Of a stretch of DNA of 64,000 bases, positions 8,852 to 17,687 are shown in pieces. The DNA comes from Cellulomonas sp. URHE0023 (GTDB lineage Bacteria; Actinomycetota; Actinomycetes; Actinomycetales; Cellulomonadaceae). Made by a program: the position numbers and the translations under genes. Numbering within the stretch: position 1 is the stretch's first letter; every line of letters begins with the position of its first letter. The notes beneath the pieces were generated by a model. The model was not told the origin of the DNA, did not search any database, and saw only the letters and a list, made by a program, of their open reading frames with translations. The stretch is from the NCBI RefSeq assembly GCF_000688475.1, contig NZ_JIAN01000005.1:1364001-1428000 (forward strand), given 5' to 3'.

Positions 8852-9517
8852 CTAGGGCGGTGGTGGCACGTACGACGCCAAGGCCTCGGCCAGCTCGTCA
8901 GGGTCCAGGCGACCGCCGGCCATCGTCCGTTCGTGCAGCTCACGCCACAGGTGCACGCCGTCGAACGAGCCGTCCGCGATGCTCGTCGCCAGGCCGACGA
9001 CGAAGTCGAGCTCGGCGCTCAGGATCGCGACCTCGTAAGCGCTCTCCAGCGTGAAGATCGCCGGCAGACCCATCGCCTGCGCGTCGGCGACTCCGCCGCG
9101 CACGGTCGCGAGGTTCCGCTCGAGCGTCGCCTGGCGAAGCCGCAGAAGCCGGACCACGTCGTCGGGGCCGAGGAGGGGCAGGAACGACAGCGCGGCCTCG
9201 AACTGCGGGAACTCTTTGGCGGGCGTGCGAACCAGGTCTGTCAGCCAGTCGATGGCCTCGGTGGCGCCCGCGTCGGTCAGCCGGTAGACGGTGCGCGTGG
9301 GCCGGTTGCCGTCACGCTCCGTGGACGACGCCTCGATCAGCCCGTGCTTCACCAGCGAGTCGACGACCGAGTAGAGCGAGCCGAAGTTCAGCTTCACCGA
9401 CTCGTCCTTACGGCGCTCGCGCAGCGTCATGGACATCTCGTAGGGGTGCATGGGCCGCTCCCACAGGAGTGCGAGGACGGCGAGAGCCAAGGGGTTGCTC
9501 CGCGACCGTGCAGCCAT
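8852..9517 (-). CDS. PadR family transcriptional regulator
   Basis: A 221-residue protein with the N-terminal PadR winged helix: A-L-A-V-L-A-L-L-W-E-R-P-M-H-P-Y-E-M, then N-F-G-S-L-Y-S-V-V-D-S-L recognition helix and the wing N-R-P-T-R-T-V-Y-R-L-T. The longer C-terminal helical dimerisation domain resembles the Vir/AphA-like PadR subgroup. The start has GAGGAGG 6 nt upstream. It is transcribed toward the DrrAB-like operon, which is probably its target. The promoter contains a short CGCG-N7-CGCG repeat that may be an autoregulatory site. Confidence 0.9.
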   Translation of the reverse strand: MAARSRSNPLALAVLALLWERPMHPYEMSMTLRERRKDESVKLNFGSLYSVVDSLVKHGLIEASSTERDGNRPTRTVYRLTDAGATEAIDWLTDLVRTPAKEFPQFEAALSFLPLLGPDDVVRLLRLRQATLERNLATVRGGVADAQAMGLPAIFTLESAYEVAILSAELDFVVGLATSIADGSFDGVHLWRELHERTMAGGRLDPDELAEALASYVPPPP

Positions 9518-9563
9518 GGCATCCTCCTCACGCGTATCGTCCGAACCCGAATGCTCGACTCAG

Positions 9564-9591
9564 AGTATATCGCGTTTATGTCGCGTCTCAA
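9564..9591 (-). promoter_or_regulatory. Sigma-70 promoter of the PadR gene
   Basis: On the minus strand, TTGAGA (9591-9586) and TATACT (9569-9564) are 16 nt apart, one of the best consensus promoters in the window. CGCG-N7-CGCG lies in the spacer (9571-9585), a plausible operator. Confidence 0.7.
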
Positions 9592-9617
9592 GCCCTGGCG
9601 CGTGCGACGATGCCAAC

Positions 9618-10106
9618 GTGCCCCTGCCGTATGCCGTGATGGTCGTCTGCACCGGCAACATCTGCCGGTCGCCCATGGCGGAGGTCGTCCTGCGCGACCG
9701 GTTCGCCAAGGCCGGGCTCGCCGGCCAGGTGGTCGTGGACTCCAGCGGCATCAGCGACGAGGAGCACGGCCGGCCCATCGACCGGCGCGCCAGGGCAGTG
9801 CTGCTCGCACACGGCTACGACCCCGCCGACGGGCACCGCGCACGGCAGGCGCGCGCGTCCGACCTGCCGTCGCACGACCTCGTCCTGGCGATGACGTCGG
9901 CGCACGCGCGCGCCCTGCGACGCCTCGGGGACGGCGACGTCCGCATGTACCGGTCGTTCGACCCGGACGCCCCGGTCGGCCGAGCCGAGCACACGCTCGA
10001 TGTCGACGACCCCTGGTACGGCGACTCCACGGACTTCGAGGCGTGCCTCGCGCAGGTCGAGGCCGCGGCAGACGGCGTCGTCGCCTTCGTGCGTAAGGCT
10101 CTCTAG
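9618..10106 (+). CDS. Low-molecular-weight protein-tyrosine phosphatase
   Basis: Hydrolyses phosphotyrosine (or arginine phosphate) on proteins through a cysteinyl intermediate. The N-terminal P-loop is Cys11-T-G-N-I-C-R17-S, the C-x5-R signature, and the general acid Asp lies in D-D-P-W-Y-G-D near the C-terminus. Length is 162 residues. The start is GTG at 9618, though GTG 9636 or ATG 9639 would also keep the P-loop. It overlaps the convergent corA gene by 4 nt at the stop codons. No kinase is adjacent, so the partner is unknown. Confidence 0.9.
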   Translation: MPLPYAVMVVCTGNICRSPMAEVVLRDRFAKAGLAGQVVVDSSGISDEEHGRPIDRRARAVLLAHGYDPADGHRARQARASDLPSHDLVLAMTSAHARALRRLGDGDVRMYRSFDPDAPVGRAEHTLDVDDPWYGDSTDFEACLAQVEAAADGVVAFVRKAL

Positions 10107-11098
10107 AGCCAGCGGTTCCGCCGGAACGCGACGTACAGCCCCACGCACACCACGCCGATCACGGTCACCACGACCGAGAACCCGTGCGGCGCGTGCTGGA
10201 ACGGGATCCGGTCGAAGTTCATGCCGTAGACGCCGGCGATCGAGGTGGGCACGATCGCGATCGCCGCCCACGCGGAGATCTTGCGCATGTCGGCGTTCTG
10301 CTGGACGCCGACCCGGTTCTGCTCGACGCTGACCTGCGCGAGGTTGGCCTGCATGATGTTGGCGAGCAGCGTGTCGGCGGCCTCCACGAGCTCCGCCGCG
10401 TGCAGCGCGTGGTCCTGCACGTCGCGGAAGTACGGCTGGGCGCCCGCCGGCACGTTCGGGACCACCGTGTCGGCGAGCCGCGTCAGGGGGCCGACGAGGG
10501 GCACCACGGCCCGGCGGAACTGCTGGACCTCGCGCTTGAGCTTGTAGATGCGTTCGGCGTGGTCGTGGCCGGGGTCCTCGCCGAACACCTGGTCCTCGAT
10601 CTCATCGAGGTCGATGTCGATCGCGGCGGTGACCTCGAGGTACTGGTCGACGGCCTTGTCCAGGATGGCGTGCAGCACCGCGGCGGGACCGTGCTGGAGC
10701 ATCTCGGGATCGGCGCCCAGTGCCTCACGTACCTGTGCGGGGATCGCCGTGATCCCGTGCCGCACGACGATCACGAACCGCCCGCCCACGAAGATCGCCA
10801 GCTCGCTGACCTCGACCACCTCGACGTGGTCGACGTAGAACACGGGCTTGACGACCGCGAACGTCAGGTTGCCGTAGCGCTCGAGCTTCGGGCGCTGGTG
10901 GGAGGCGATCGCGTCCTCGATGGCCAGCTCGGGGAGCTCGAACGCGTCGGCGATGGCGTCGAACTCGTCCTCCGTCGGGTCGTGCAGCCCGATCCAGACG
11001 AAGCCGTCCTCCTTCTCGGCCTCCCGCACCGCCACCTGGAGGTCGTCGAGCCGGTGCAGGCGCCGTCCGCCGGCGTACAGAGCGCAGTCCACGATCAC
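10103..11098 (-). CDS. corA: CorA-type magnesium/cobalt transporter
   Basis: A 331-residue pentameric Mg2+ channel. A long cytosolic N-terminal domain carries acidic and helical sequence. The two C-terminal transmembrane helices are connected by Y-G-M-N-F, the selectivity signature, with a basic tail R-R-N-R-W-L. The start codon is GTG. TAGCCT (11110-11105 on the minus strand) lies 6 nt upstream, suggesting a leaderless mRNA. Confidence 0.93.
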   Translation of the reverse strand: MIVDCALYAGGRRLHRLDDLQVAVREAEKEDGFVWIGLHDPTEDEFDAIADAFELPELAIEDAIASHQRPKLERYGNLTFAVVKPVFYVDHVEVVEVSELAIFVGGRFVIVVRHGITAIPAQVREALGADPEMLQHGPAAVLHAILDKAVDQYLEVTAAIDIDLDEIEDQVFGEDPGHDHAERIYKLKREVQQFRRAVVPLVGPLTRLADTVVPNVPAGAQPYFRDVQDHALHAAELVEAADTLLANIMQANLAQVSVEQNRVGVQQNADMRKISAWAAIAIVPTSIAGVYGMNFDRIPFQHAPHGFSVVVTVIGVVCVGLYVAFRRNRWL

Positions 11099-11142
11099 GG
11101 GTCGAGGCTAGGCCCATCACGTGCACGGCGGGACCGGCGCAC

Positions 11143-11173
11143 GACCGGACGGCTCGCGCGGAGCCGTCCGGTC
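11143..11173 (-). terminator. Terminator after the quinone oxidoreductase gene
   Basis: A perfect 13-bp stem (11143-11155 with 11161-11173) with a 5-nt GCGCG loop lies 8 nt past the stop codon. Confidence 0.75.
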
Positions 11174-11180
11174 ATGGTCG

Positions 11181-12107
11181 TCAGTCGACGCGGACGACCA
11201 CCTTGCCGCGGACGTGACCCGTCTGGCTGGCGCGGTGGGCGTCGGCCGCGTCCGCGAGCTCGAAGACCTCGGCGACGTCGACCGTCACCGTGCCCGCGTC
11301 GAGCAGCGCCGTCAGGGCGTCGAGGTCCTCGGTGCTCGGCCGTACCCAGACGTAGTGACCGCCCAGCTCGTCGCGAGCAGCCGCGTCGACGATCGAGGCG
11401 ACCACGCCGTCCGCGGCCAGCACGCCCCGGGCGGTAGCCACCAGGTCGTCACCACCGAAGTCCAGCAGCACGTCCACGCCCTGCGGTGCGAGCGCACGGA
11501 CGCGTTCGACGAGGCCCTCGCCGTAGGCGACCGGCTCGGCACCCAGACCGCGCAGGTGCTCGTGGTTCCGCTCGGAGGCGGTGCCGATCACGCGCGCGCC
11601 GAGCGACCGGGCGATCTGCACCGCGAAGGCACCGACCCCTCCGGCGGCGGCCTGGACGAGCACGGTCTGCCCCGACCGCACCCCGGCTCGTCGGATCGCC
11701 TGGTACGCCGTCAGGCCGGCGAGCGGGACCGCAGCGGCCTCCTCGAACGACAACGAGGCCGGCTTGCGTGCCAGGGTGCGCACGGGCGCCGCGACGAGCT
11801 CGGCGAACGTCCCGCCCTGCACCCAGTCGCGCCGGACATAGCCGTAGACCTCGTCGCCCACCTTGAGCTCGGGGGTGTCCAGGCCGACGCGCTCGACCAC
11901 CCCGGCCACGTCCCAGCCGGGCACGGTCGGGAAGACGACGTCCATGACGGCGTCCAGGTAGCCGGCGCGGACCTTCCAGTCGACCGGGTTGACGGACGCC
12001 GCGCGCACACGGACCAGGACGCTGTCCGGGCCGACCTTCGGGGTCGGGAGCTCGGTGAGCTCGAGGACGTCGGCGTCGCCGTAACGGGAGTAGGTGATGG
12101 CTCTCAT
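11181..12107 (-). CDS. NADPH:quinone reductase-like zinc-independent alcohol dehydrogenase (MDR family)
   Basis: A 308-residue medium-chain dehydrogenase. The N-terminal GroES-like domain has V-R-A-A-S-V-N-P-V-D-W-K, and the Rossmann motif is A-A-A-G-G-V-G-A-F-A-V-Q. It lacks the zinc-binding cysteine cluster, as in quinone reductases. The ATG at 12107 matches the family's M-R-A-x-x-Y start. A GTG at 12128 in frame has a GGAGG 13 nt upstream and is an alternative, adding 7 residues. The physiological electron acceptor is unknown. Confidence 0.87.
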   Translation of the reverse strand: MRAITYSRYGDADVLELTELPTPKVGPDSVLVRVRAASVNPVDWKVRAGYLDAVMDVVFPTVPGWDVAGVVERVGLDTPELKVGDEVYGYVRRDWVQGGTFAELVAAPVRTLARKPASLSFEEAAAVPLAGLTAYQAIRRAGVRSGQTVLVQAAAGGVGAFAVQIARSLGARVIGTASERNHEHLRGLGAEPVAYGEGLVERVRALAPQGVDVLLDFGGDDLVATARGVLAADGVVASIVDAAARDELGGHYVWVRPSTEDLDALTALLDAGTVTVDVAEVFELADAADAHRASQTGHVRGKVVVRVD

Positions 12108-12186
12108 GCTTGTGGCAACCCGGCCCACGGCGCGCCTGTTTCCTCCGAGGACGTGATGTGCGTCGCTCGTGCGTCACCATGGGCCC

Positions 12187-13347
12187 ATGAAGGTCGCTGC
12201 CCGTGCGCACGTCCCACCGTTCGCCGTCATGGAGATCCTGGCCGCCGCCAACGCCCGCAAGGCCGCCGGCGAGAACGTCCTCAACCTCTGCGCGGGCGAG
12301 CCGTCGACCGGTGCCTCAGACGTGGTCCGGCAGCGCGCGATCGACCTGCTGACCGCCGGCGACCTCGGGTACACCGAGTCCCTCGGTGCGCCGGGGATGC
12401 GCGCGGCGATCGCCGGGCACTACCGCAACTGGTACGGGATCGACGTCGACCCGGGCCGGATCGCCGTCACCACCGGATCCTCCGGCGCGTTCATGCTCGC
12501 GTTCTTGGCCGCGTTCGACGTGGGCGACCGGGTGGCTCTCGGCGTGCCCGGCTACCCCGCGTACGCGAACATCCTCGCGGCGCTCGGGTGCGAGGTCGTG
12601 ACGCTGCCGTGCGGCCCCGAGACTCGCTACCAGCCCACCGTCGCGCAGCTGGAGGCGCTGACCACACCGATCGACGGGTTGGTCGTGGCGAGCCCCGCGA
12701 ACCCGACGGGCACCATGATCGACCCCGCCGAGCTCGCCGCGCTCGCGGCCTGGTGCGGCGAGCGCGGCGTACGTCTCGTCAGCGACGAGATCTACCACGG
12801 CATCACCTACGACTCCTCGACGCCGCCGACCGCGGCGTCGTACCGGTCGCAGGGAGCGGTCGTCGTGAACTCGTTCTCCAAGTACTGGGCGATGACCGGA
12901 TGGCGGCTCGGCTGGCTCGTGCTCCCCGACGACCTGGTGTCCGCCGTGGACGCGCTCGCGGGCAACGTCGCGCTGTGCCCGCCGGCGCTCGCCCAGCACG
13001 CAGGCATCGCCGCGTTCAGCCCGGCCGGGTACGCCGCGGCGCGGTCCAACGTCGAGCGCTACGCGGCCGCCCGGGCGCTCCTGCTGGAGCGGCTGCCGTC
13101 CCTGGGATGGACCCGCATCGCACCCGCCGACGGGGCGTTCTACCTGTACGCCGACATCTCCGCGAGCGGCCTCGACTCGATCACGTGGTGCGCGCGGCTG
13201 CTCGAGGAGGCCGGGGTGGCGCTCACCCCCGGGACCGACTTCGACCCGGTCGACGGGCACCGGTGGGTGCGGCTGTCCTTCGCGTCGTCGGTCGAGGTGG
13301 TCGGGGAGGCGGTCGACCGGATCGTCGCCTGGCAGTCGACGCTCTGA
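12187..13347 (+). CDS. Class I/II pyridoxal-phosphate aminotransferase
   Basis: A 386-residue fold-type I aminotransferase. The PLP lysine is Lys232 in S-F-S-K-Y-W-A-M-T-G-W-R-L-G-W. N-P-T-G-T and S-D-E-I-Y-H are also present, placing it in the aspartate/aromatic aminotransferase subgroup I-gamma. It probably transfers the amino group from a common amino acid to 2-oxoglutarate; the exact substrate is not readable. The ATG at 12187 follows a short upstream in-frame ATG (12169) that adds nothing family-like. It is convergent with the patatin gene with only 9 nt between the stops. Confidence 0.9.
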   Translation: MKVAARAHVPPFAVMEILAAANARKAAGENVLNLCAGEPSTGASDVVRQRAIDLLTAGDLGYTESLGAPGMRAAIAGHYRNWYGIDVDPGRIAVTTGSSGAFMLAFLAAFDVGDRVALGVPGYPAYANILAALGCEVVTLPCGPETRYQPTVAQLEALTTPIDGLVVASPANPTGTMIDPAELAALAAWCGERGVRLVSDEIYHGITYDSSTPPTAASYRSQGAVVVNSFSKYWAMTGWRLGWLVLPDDLVSAVDALAGNVALCPPALAQHAGIAAFSPAGYAAARSNVERYAAARALLLERLPSLGWTRIAPADGAFYLYADISASGLDSITWCARLLEEAGVALTPGTDFDPVDGHRWVRLSFASSVEVVGEAVDRIVAWQSTL

Positions 13348-13356
13348 CCGCAGACC

Positions 13357-14334
13357 TCACCGCCAGAAGGCGGTGAGCTGGTCGGCACGTGCGAGTCCCA
13401 GCTCGTATCCGGCTCGAGCGGCGGGCGGTCGAAGCGACGGGTCCATCGCACGGGCGCCGAACATGTGCTCGGAGGCGGTGTCCGGGAAGACCGTCTCGAC
13501 CCTGCTTCCTCGTGCACGCAGCTCCTCGACCTGTGCGGCCAGGTGCGTGCCCCAGTGCGGCGGGTGCAGAGACCTGCCGCCGAACGGTGACAGCACCAGG
13601 ACCCGCCCGAACCCGGCTGCCAGATCCGCGTTCTCGGCGTTGCCGCGGTAGCCACCGTCGATGTACCGGGTGTCCCCGATCCGGTACGGAAGGCGACTGG
13701 AGCAGCTTGCCGCGACGGCGTCCGCGAGGTCGACCCCGCTGTGGCGGTCGAAGACGACCGGTTCACCCGTCTCCGCCTCGACCGCGGTGATGAGGACCGT
13801 GCGGTCCGGCCAGTCCGGGCTGGGCAGGCGCGCGGCGACGATGGCCCGCCACTGTCCCTGCCAGGAACCGTCCGACGCCGCCTCCAGGTCGAGCGTCGCC
13901 GCGCCCAGCCTGCGACGCAGGTCCGCAGGATCCTGCGAGGCGGCGATGATCGCGTTGATCCAGTCCAGGTGGTTGGCCCCCGGGCTGGCCGGAGCGCGTC
14001 CTCGGTCCGGCCCGACCGGACCGGGCCGGTGCGCTGGCGCAGCCGCACCGGTGGCGGCGAACAGGTCGGCCGGGGTCGCGCCTACGATCTGGGCCGCAGC
14101 GGTCGAGCCCGCGGACGTCCCGATGGTCAGATCGGCCCCGGTGACGTCCAGCCCGGCCTCGAACAGCCCGGCGATCACGCCGATCAGCCACGCGTTGCCT
14201 GTCGATCCGCCGCCGCCGAGCACGAGTGCCCGCTCGCCGGAGGTGGGTACCCGCCCGGTGGCGTCGACGTGCGGCTGGGACTGGTCAGGCACGGGCAGAT
14301 CGTGCGCCGTCGATGCAGAGAATGTGGTGTTCAT
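13357..14334 (-). CDS. Patatin-like phospholipase / lipid acyl hydrolase
   Basis: A 325-residue protein with a catalytic Ser-Asp dyad. The oxyanion loop is G-G-G-G-S-T-G (residues 40-46), the nucleophile Ser74 lies in G-T-S-A-G, and the acid is in I-D-G-G-Y. It should cleave acyl chains from membrane lipids. No signal peptide is visible, so it is cytosolic or peripheral. Its Shine-Dalgarno (AAAGG) overlaps one arm of an upstream RNA hairpin, and a strong-SD short ORF lies before that, which suggests translation is regulated (see the adjacent entries). Confidence 0.9.
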   Translation of the reverse strand: MNTTFSASTAHDLPVPDQSQPHVDATGRVPTSGERALVLGGGGSTGNAWLIGVIAGLFEAGLDVTGADLTIGTSAGSTAAAQIVGATPADLFAATGAAAPAHRPGPVGPDRGRAPASPGANHLDWINAIIAASQDPADLRRRLGAATLDLEAASDGSWQGQWRAIVAARLPSPDWPDRTVLITAVEAETGEPVVFDRHSGVDLADAVAASCSSRLPYRIGDTRYIDGGYRGNAENADLAAGFGRVLVLSPFGGRSLHPPHWGTHLAAQVEELRARGSRVETVFPDTASEHMFGARAMDPSLRPPAARAGYELGLARADQLTAFWR

Positions 14335-14337
14335 GGG

Positions 14338-14391
14338 AGTCGCCTTTCACGAAGTGCCTGTCGGCGCTCCCGTGGCGACTAGCCCAGTCGC
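14338..14391 (-). promoter_or_regulatory. Candidate translational switch before the patatin gene
   Basis: On the minus strand, segment A (GCGACT, 14391-14386) can pair with B (AGTCGC, from 14380). B extended (AGTCGCC, 14380-14374) can instead pair perfectly with C (GGCGACT, 14344-14338), which overlaps the Shine-Dalgarno and ends 3 nt before the ATG. A lies in the last codons of the leader ORF and B overlaps its stop codon. A:B frees the ribosome site and B:C hides it. Confidence 0.5.
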
Positions 14392-14438
14392 GCGATCGTG
14401 GATCGCGAGGGAGCACCCAGTACGGATACCGCGTTCAT
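14379..14438 (-). CDS. Candidate 19-residue leader peptide before the patatin gene
   Basis: ATG at 14438 is preceded by AAGGGAGGTGA, a very strong Shine-Dalgarno, and opens a 19-codon ORF (MNAVSVLGAPSRSTIARLG) ending TAG at 14379. It is out of frame with the patatin gene, so it is not an N-terminal extension. A 7-bp hairpin with a 3-nt loop (14391-14407) falls inside it. The peptide looks like a regulatory uORF; what it senses is unknown. TAGCGT about 35 nt upstream could be its -10 box. Confidence 0.5.
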   Translation of the reverse strand: MNAVSVLGAPSRSTIARLG

Positions 14439-14508
14439 GGGTCTCACCTCCCTTCGGACGATCACAGCTCAGCGGACGCTAGCACCGCGGCGGCGCGGCA
14501 GCGAGGGC

Positions 14509-15237
14509 TTAATCGCGGGCGTAGCGCCGCACGAAGGCGTCCAGGATGCGCCGCGGCACCGTCACGTCGGCGGCCCGGACCCTCGCGACGACCTCGGTGA
14601 GCTCGGCCGGCGGGAAGTAGCCGTACTCGGAGTAGGCGCGCACCCGCCCCACGATGCCCTCGACGTCGAGCTCGGGGTGGAACTGGGTCGCGTAAAGGTT
14701 GCGCCGGACGCGGAACATCTGGACCGGGCAGGCGGGCGAGCTGGCCAGCAGCGTCGCCGTGGCGGGGAGCACCCGGCATGCCTCCTTGTGCCCGACGAAC
14801 GCATCGAAAGTCGCGGGAAGCCCGACCAGCAGCGGGTCGGCCACACCGTCGTCGGTGAGCGAGATCGGTACGGCCCCGATCGGCTCTCCGTACGTCGTGT
14901 CGATGACCCCGCCCTGGTGCACACCGAGCGTGCCGACGCCGTAGCAGGCGCCGAGGAACGGCAGGTCGCGGTCGACGACCTCGTCGAGCAGCGCGGACAC
15001 CTCCGCCTCGACGCGGACCTGGACCTCGGACTTCGAGGGCGCGCCGGCGTCGAAGGGGCTTCCCCCGACGAAGATGCCCGACAGGCCGTCGAGATCGAGC
15101 GCCGGCATGGGCGCGGCCTCCAGGCGCACGCGACGCAGGTCGTCGGGCGTCAGCCCGCCGAACCGCAGGAACGCCGCGTACTCCGCGTCGGCTGCGTCGT
15201 CCTGCGCCCGCGTCGCGAGCAGCACGAACGGCTTCAT
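14509..15237 (-). CDS. Class I glutamine amidotransferase-like protein (GMP-synthase GATase domain family)
   Basis: A 242-residue stand-alone GATase. The nucleophile is Cys98 in G-A-C-Y-G-V-G, and the catalytic His-Glu pair is in Q-F-H-P-E. The oxyanion segment V-G-G-S-P precedes it. It keeps all triad residues, so it should hydrolyse glutamine or a gamma-glutamyl compound. Stand-alone members are often annotated glutamine amidotransferase, and some cleave gamma-glutamyl adducts. No synthetase partner is nearby, so the acceptor is unknown. Confidence 0.85.
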   Translation of the reverse strand: MKPFVLLATRAQDDAADAEYAAFLRFGGLTPDDLRRVRLEAAPMPALDLDGLSGIFVGGSPFDAGAPSKSEVQVRVEAEVSALLDEVVDRDLPFLGACYGVGTLGVHQGGVIDTTYGEPIGAVPISLTDDGVADPLLVGLPATFDAFVGHKEACRVLPATATLLASSPACPVQMFRVRRNLYATQFHPELDVEGIVGRVRAYSEYGYFPPAELTEVVARVRAADVTVPRRILDAFVRRYARD

Positions 15238-15419
15238 CCACGCAGGCTCTCAGCGGCTGGCGCCGCGCGCGACTCCGCCGAGCCACGCAGCGGCAGCAGA
15301 CGCAGTTCACCCGGGTCGATGATGCGCCATCGATCCCGATGCTGCCAGGATTGTCCCGATTTGTCGGAGACTGGCCGCGGATGGACTCGCGGGGTGCCGG
15401 TCCACTCAGGGGGCTCAAG

Positions 15420-17597
15420 ATGACGAACGTCCGGACAGGTCGCACGTCGCGGGGAGCGGCGCTCGTCGCCACTCTGTCAGCGTTCTTCGTCTTGCTGGGG
15501 CTCGGGTTCTCGCCCGCCTCGGCGGCTGGTGCGGAGAGCCAACCAGGCATCGACTCTGCGCTCGCGACGGGTTCCATCTCCGGGACCGTCACGGTGCCGG
15601 CAGGTCAGAGCCTTGCCGACGTCCTGGTCACCGCAGCCACGTCGGGCCTCTACCAGAGCACGCAGGTAAACACCGAGACGGGCGCGTGGTCGATCGCCGG
15701 GCTGCCCGCTGGTCAGTACTACGTCGCGGTATACCCGGCAGCGGGCTCCCCGCTCCTGAACGGTTACTACCCCGGCGACGTGACGGTCAGAGCCGGGGAG
15801 GAGACCGCAGGCATCGACGTCGAACTGAGCCTCAGCGGCACGCTCCGAGGAGTGGTGAGCGGGCCCGACGGACCGATCGCAGGGGTCAGCGTCCAGGTGA
15901 TGTCGCCGAACCAGGACACACCGACGCTGCTCGACACCGACGCCAACGGGGCGTACGTCCTCGACGACCTCCGCCCTGACGACTACACCATCGTGTTTCT
16001 TCCACCGTCGGGCTCGCACGTGGTCTCCGCCTTCTACCCGGGCGTCGCCGCACCCGAGGACGCACAGCCGGTACACGTCGGGCCCGGTGCTGACGTCGTC
16101 GCCAACGTCGTGCTCTCCGAGAGCGCCTCCGTCTCCGGCACCGTGACCCAGCCGGACGGGACGCCGTTGACCGGCCTGGGGCGGGTGGAGATCCAGAGCG
16201 CTTCCGGCGCCGCCCAGGCCTTCGCAGCCATCGGTGCCGACGGCTCGTGGGAGGTGCAGGACGATCTGCCACCCGGCACGTACACGGCCAGCGCGACCGC
16301 CTTCGACACCGAGCTCGGCACCTGGTTCTACCCGAGCGCCCCGACCTGGGAGACGGCGACGCCGTTCACGGTGGTGCTCGGCGTGCAGACGACGGGTATC
16401 GACATCCGGCTCGGGGGGAGCGCGACCCTGAGGCTCGCTCTGACGACGCCCGCCGGCGACCCCGCAACACCGGTGGAGGTCCAGCTCATCCAGCCGGACG
16501 GGGCCTGGACGCCGTCTGAGCCCACGGGCGCAGACGGCTCGCTCCGGCTGACGACTCAGAAGCTGGGCGCGAGCAGGATCGTGTTCGGGGCCGGCCCTGC
16601 GGACACGCCGTTCGTGGCGCAGTACTTCAAGGCGCCGAACGGCACGACGCTGGACGAGGCCGATGCCTCGGCGATCATGCTGACGGGCGGGCAGACGACC
16701 GAGATCGCAGCACAGCTGCGGACCGGAGCCAAGATCACGGGTGCCCTCCGGAAGGCGGACGGTTCGCCGCTGGTCGGCCAGCAGGTCAAGGCGTACGTGG
16801 AGTCCGCCACCCCGCCGTCGACGGTTCCGCTGGCGGCGAGGTTCGCGACCACCGGAGCCGACGGCTCGTACACCATCCAGGGCCTCCTGCCGGGCGCGTA
16901 CCTGGTGTCCACGGACTCCGCGCCTGGTGCCGTCTTCTACCGGACCGGTCTGGTGCACGGCGCCCCCAACGTGGTGGTCGTCGGCACCAGCACGACGCCG
17001 AAGATCGACATCACGGTCGGGACGACGTTCGGGGACGTGCAGCCGACCGCACCCTTCGCGGCGGACATCGAGTGGATCGCTGCCCAGGGGATCCTTGCGG
17101 GCGTCACGGCACCCGACGGCTCGGCGACCTTCGGGTCGACGGGGACCGAGACCCGCGCCGACCTGGCGGCGGCTTTGTTCCGGGCGGCCGGCTCGCCTGC
17201 GCAGAGGGCACCGAAGTCGTCGCCGTTCACGGACGTCCCTTCCACCCACCCGCAGTACGCGGCCATCGTGTGGGCGGCCTCGCACGGCTACGTGCTGGGC
17301 TCGAGGGTCCACGGAAAGACGGTGTTCCGGCCCGGGAACGTCGTGACCCGCTCGGAGGCGGCCGGCGCGATCTATCGGTTCGCCGGGTCGCCGCGCGTGG
17401 CTCGCTCGCAGCATGGGAAGTTCGCGGACGTCGGGTGGCGGACGCCGGAGCATGACGCGATCGTGTGGCTCGGCGAGCTCGGTGTGACCAGCGGAGGGAC
17501 GAACGCCTACGGGAGACCGGTGTTCCGGCCCGCGGCGAACCTGGAGCGCGGCGCGTTCGCGGAGGCGCTGCACAAGGCGGTCGCGGTCAAGCACTGA
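15420..17597 (+). CDS. Secreted protein with carboxypeptidase-regulatory-like repeats and C-terminal S-layer-homology repeats
   Basis: A 725-residue exported protein. Residues 1-37 form a signal peptide (basic N-region, A-A-L-V-A-T-L-S-A-F-F-V-L-L-G core, cleavage after A-S-A-A). About five Ig-like repeats with G-x-V-x-x-x-D-G-x-P and T-x-x-D-G-x-Y-x-x-x-x-L-x-P-G-x-Y motifs follow (roughly 50-540). Three SLH-like repeats (about 545-720) have F-x-D-V...F-A-A-D-I-E-W-I-A...G-I-L-A-G-V and R-A-D-L-A-A-A-L-F-R patterns and would bind cell-wall polymer. It is probably a surface structural or adhesive protein. The ATG at 15420 follows a GGGGG tract. A strong terminator follows it. Confidence 0.87.
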   Translation: MTNVRTGRTSRGAALVATLSAFFVLLGLGFSPASAAGAESQPGIDSALATGSISGTVTVPAGQSLADVLVTAATSGLYQSTQVNTETGAWSIAGLPAGQYYVAVYPAAGSPLLNGYYPGDVTVRAGEETAGIDVELSLSGTLRGVVSGPDGPIAGVSVQVMSPNQDTPTLLDTDANGAYVLDDLRPDDYTIVFLPPSGSHVVSAFYPGVAAPEDAQPVHVGPGADVVANVVLSESASVSGTVTQPDGTPLTGLGRVEIQSASGAAQAFAAIGADGSWEVQDDLPPGTYTASATAFDTELGTWFYPSAPTWETATPFTVVLGVQTTGIDIRLGGSATLRLALTTPAGDPATPVEVQLIQPDGAWTPSEPTGADGSLRLTTQKLGASRIVFGAGPADTPFVAQYFKAPNGTTLDEADASAIMLTGGQTTEIAAQLRTGAKITGALRKADGSPLVGQQVKAYVESATPPSTVPLAARFATTGADGSYTIQGLLPGAYLVSTDSAPGAVFYRTGLVHGAPNVVVVGTSTTPKIDITVGTTFGDVQPTAPFAADIEWIAAQGILAGVTAPDGSATFGSTGTETRADLAAALFRAAGSPAQRAPKSSPFTDVPSTHPQYAAIVWAASHGYVLGSRVHGKTVFRPGNVVTRSEAAGAIYRFAGSPRVARSQHGKFADVGWRTPEHDAIVWLGELGVTSGGTNAYGRPVFRPAANLERGAFAEALHKAVAVKH

Positions 17598-17600
17598 CCT

Positions 17601-17642
17601 GCGAGCGGCACCACGACCACCGAGCGTCGTCGTGCCGCTCGC
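17601..17642 (+). terminator. Terminator after the SLH protein gene
   Basis: An 11-bp perfect stem (17601-17611 with 17632-17642), extended inward by a further 5 bp after one mismatch, begins 4 nt after the stop codon. Confidence 0.8.
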
Positions 17643-17687
17643 GGCGAGCCATCGGGCGACGCGGTCTTGGCACGTAGATTTGTCGTC

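Noticed and set aside
8667..8855. A 62-codon plus-strand frame over the candidate sRNA
   Set aside because: Runs through the terminator stem and has poor coding character.
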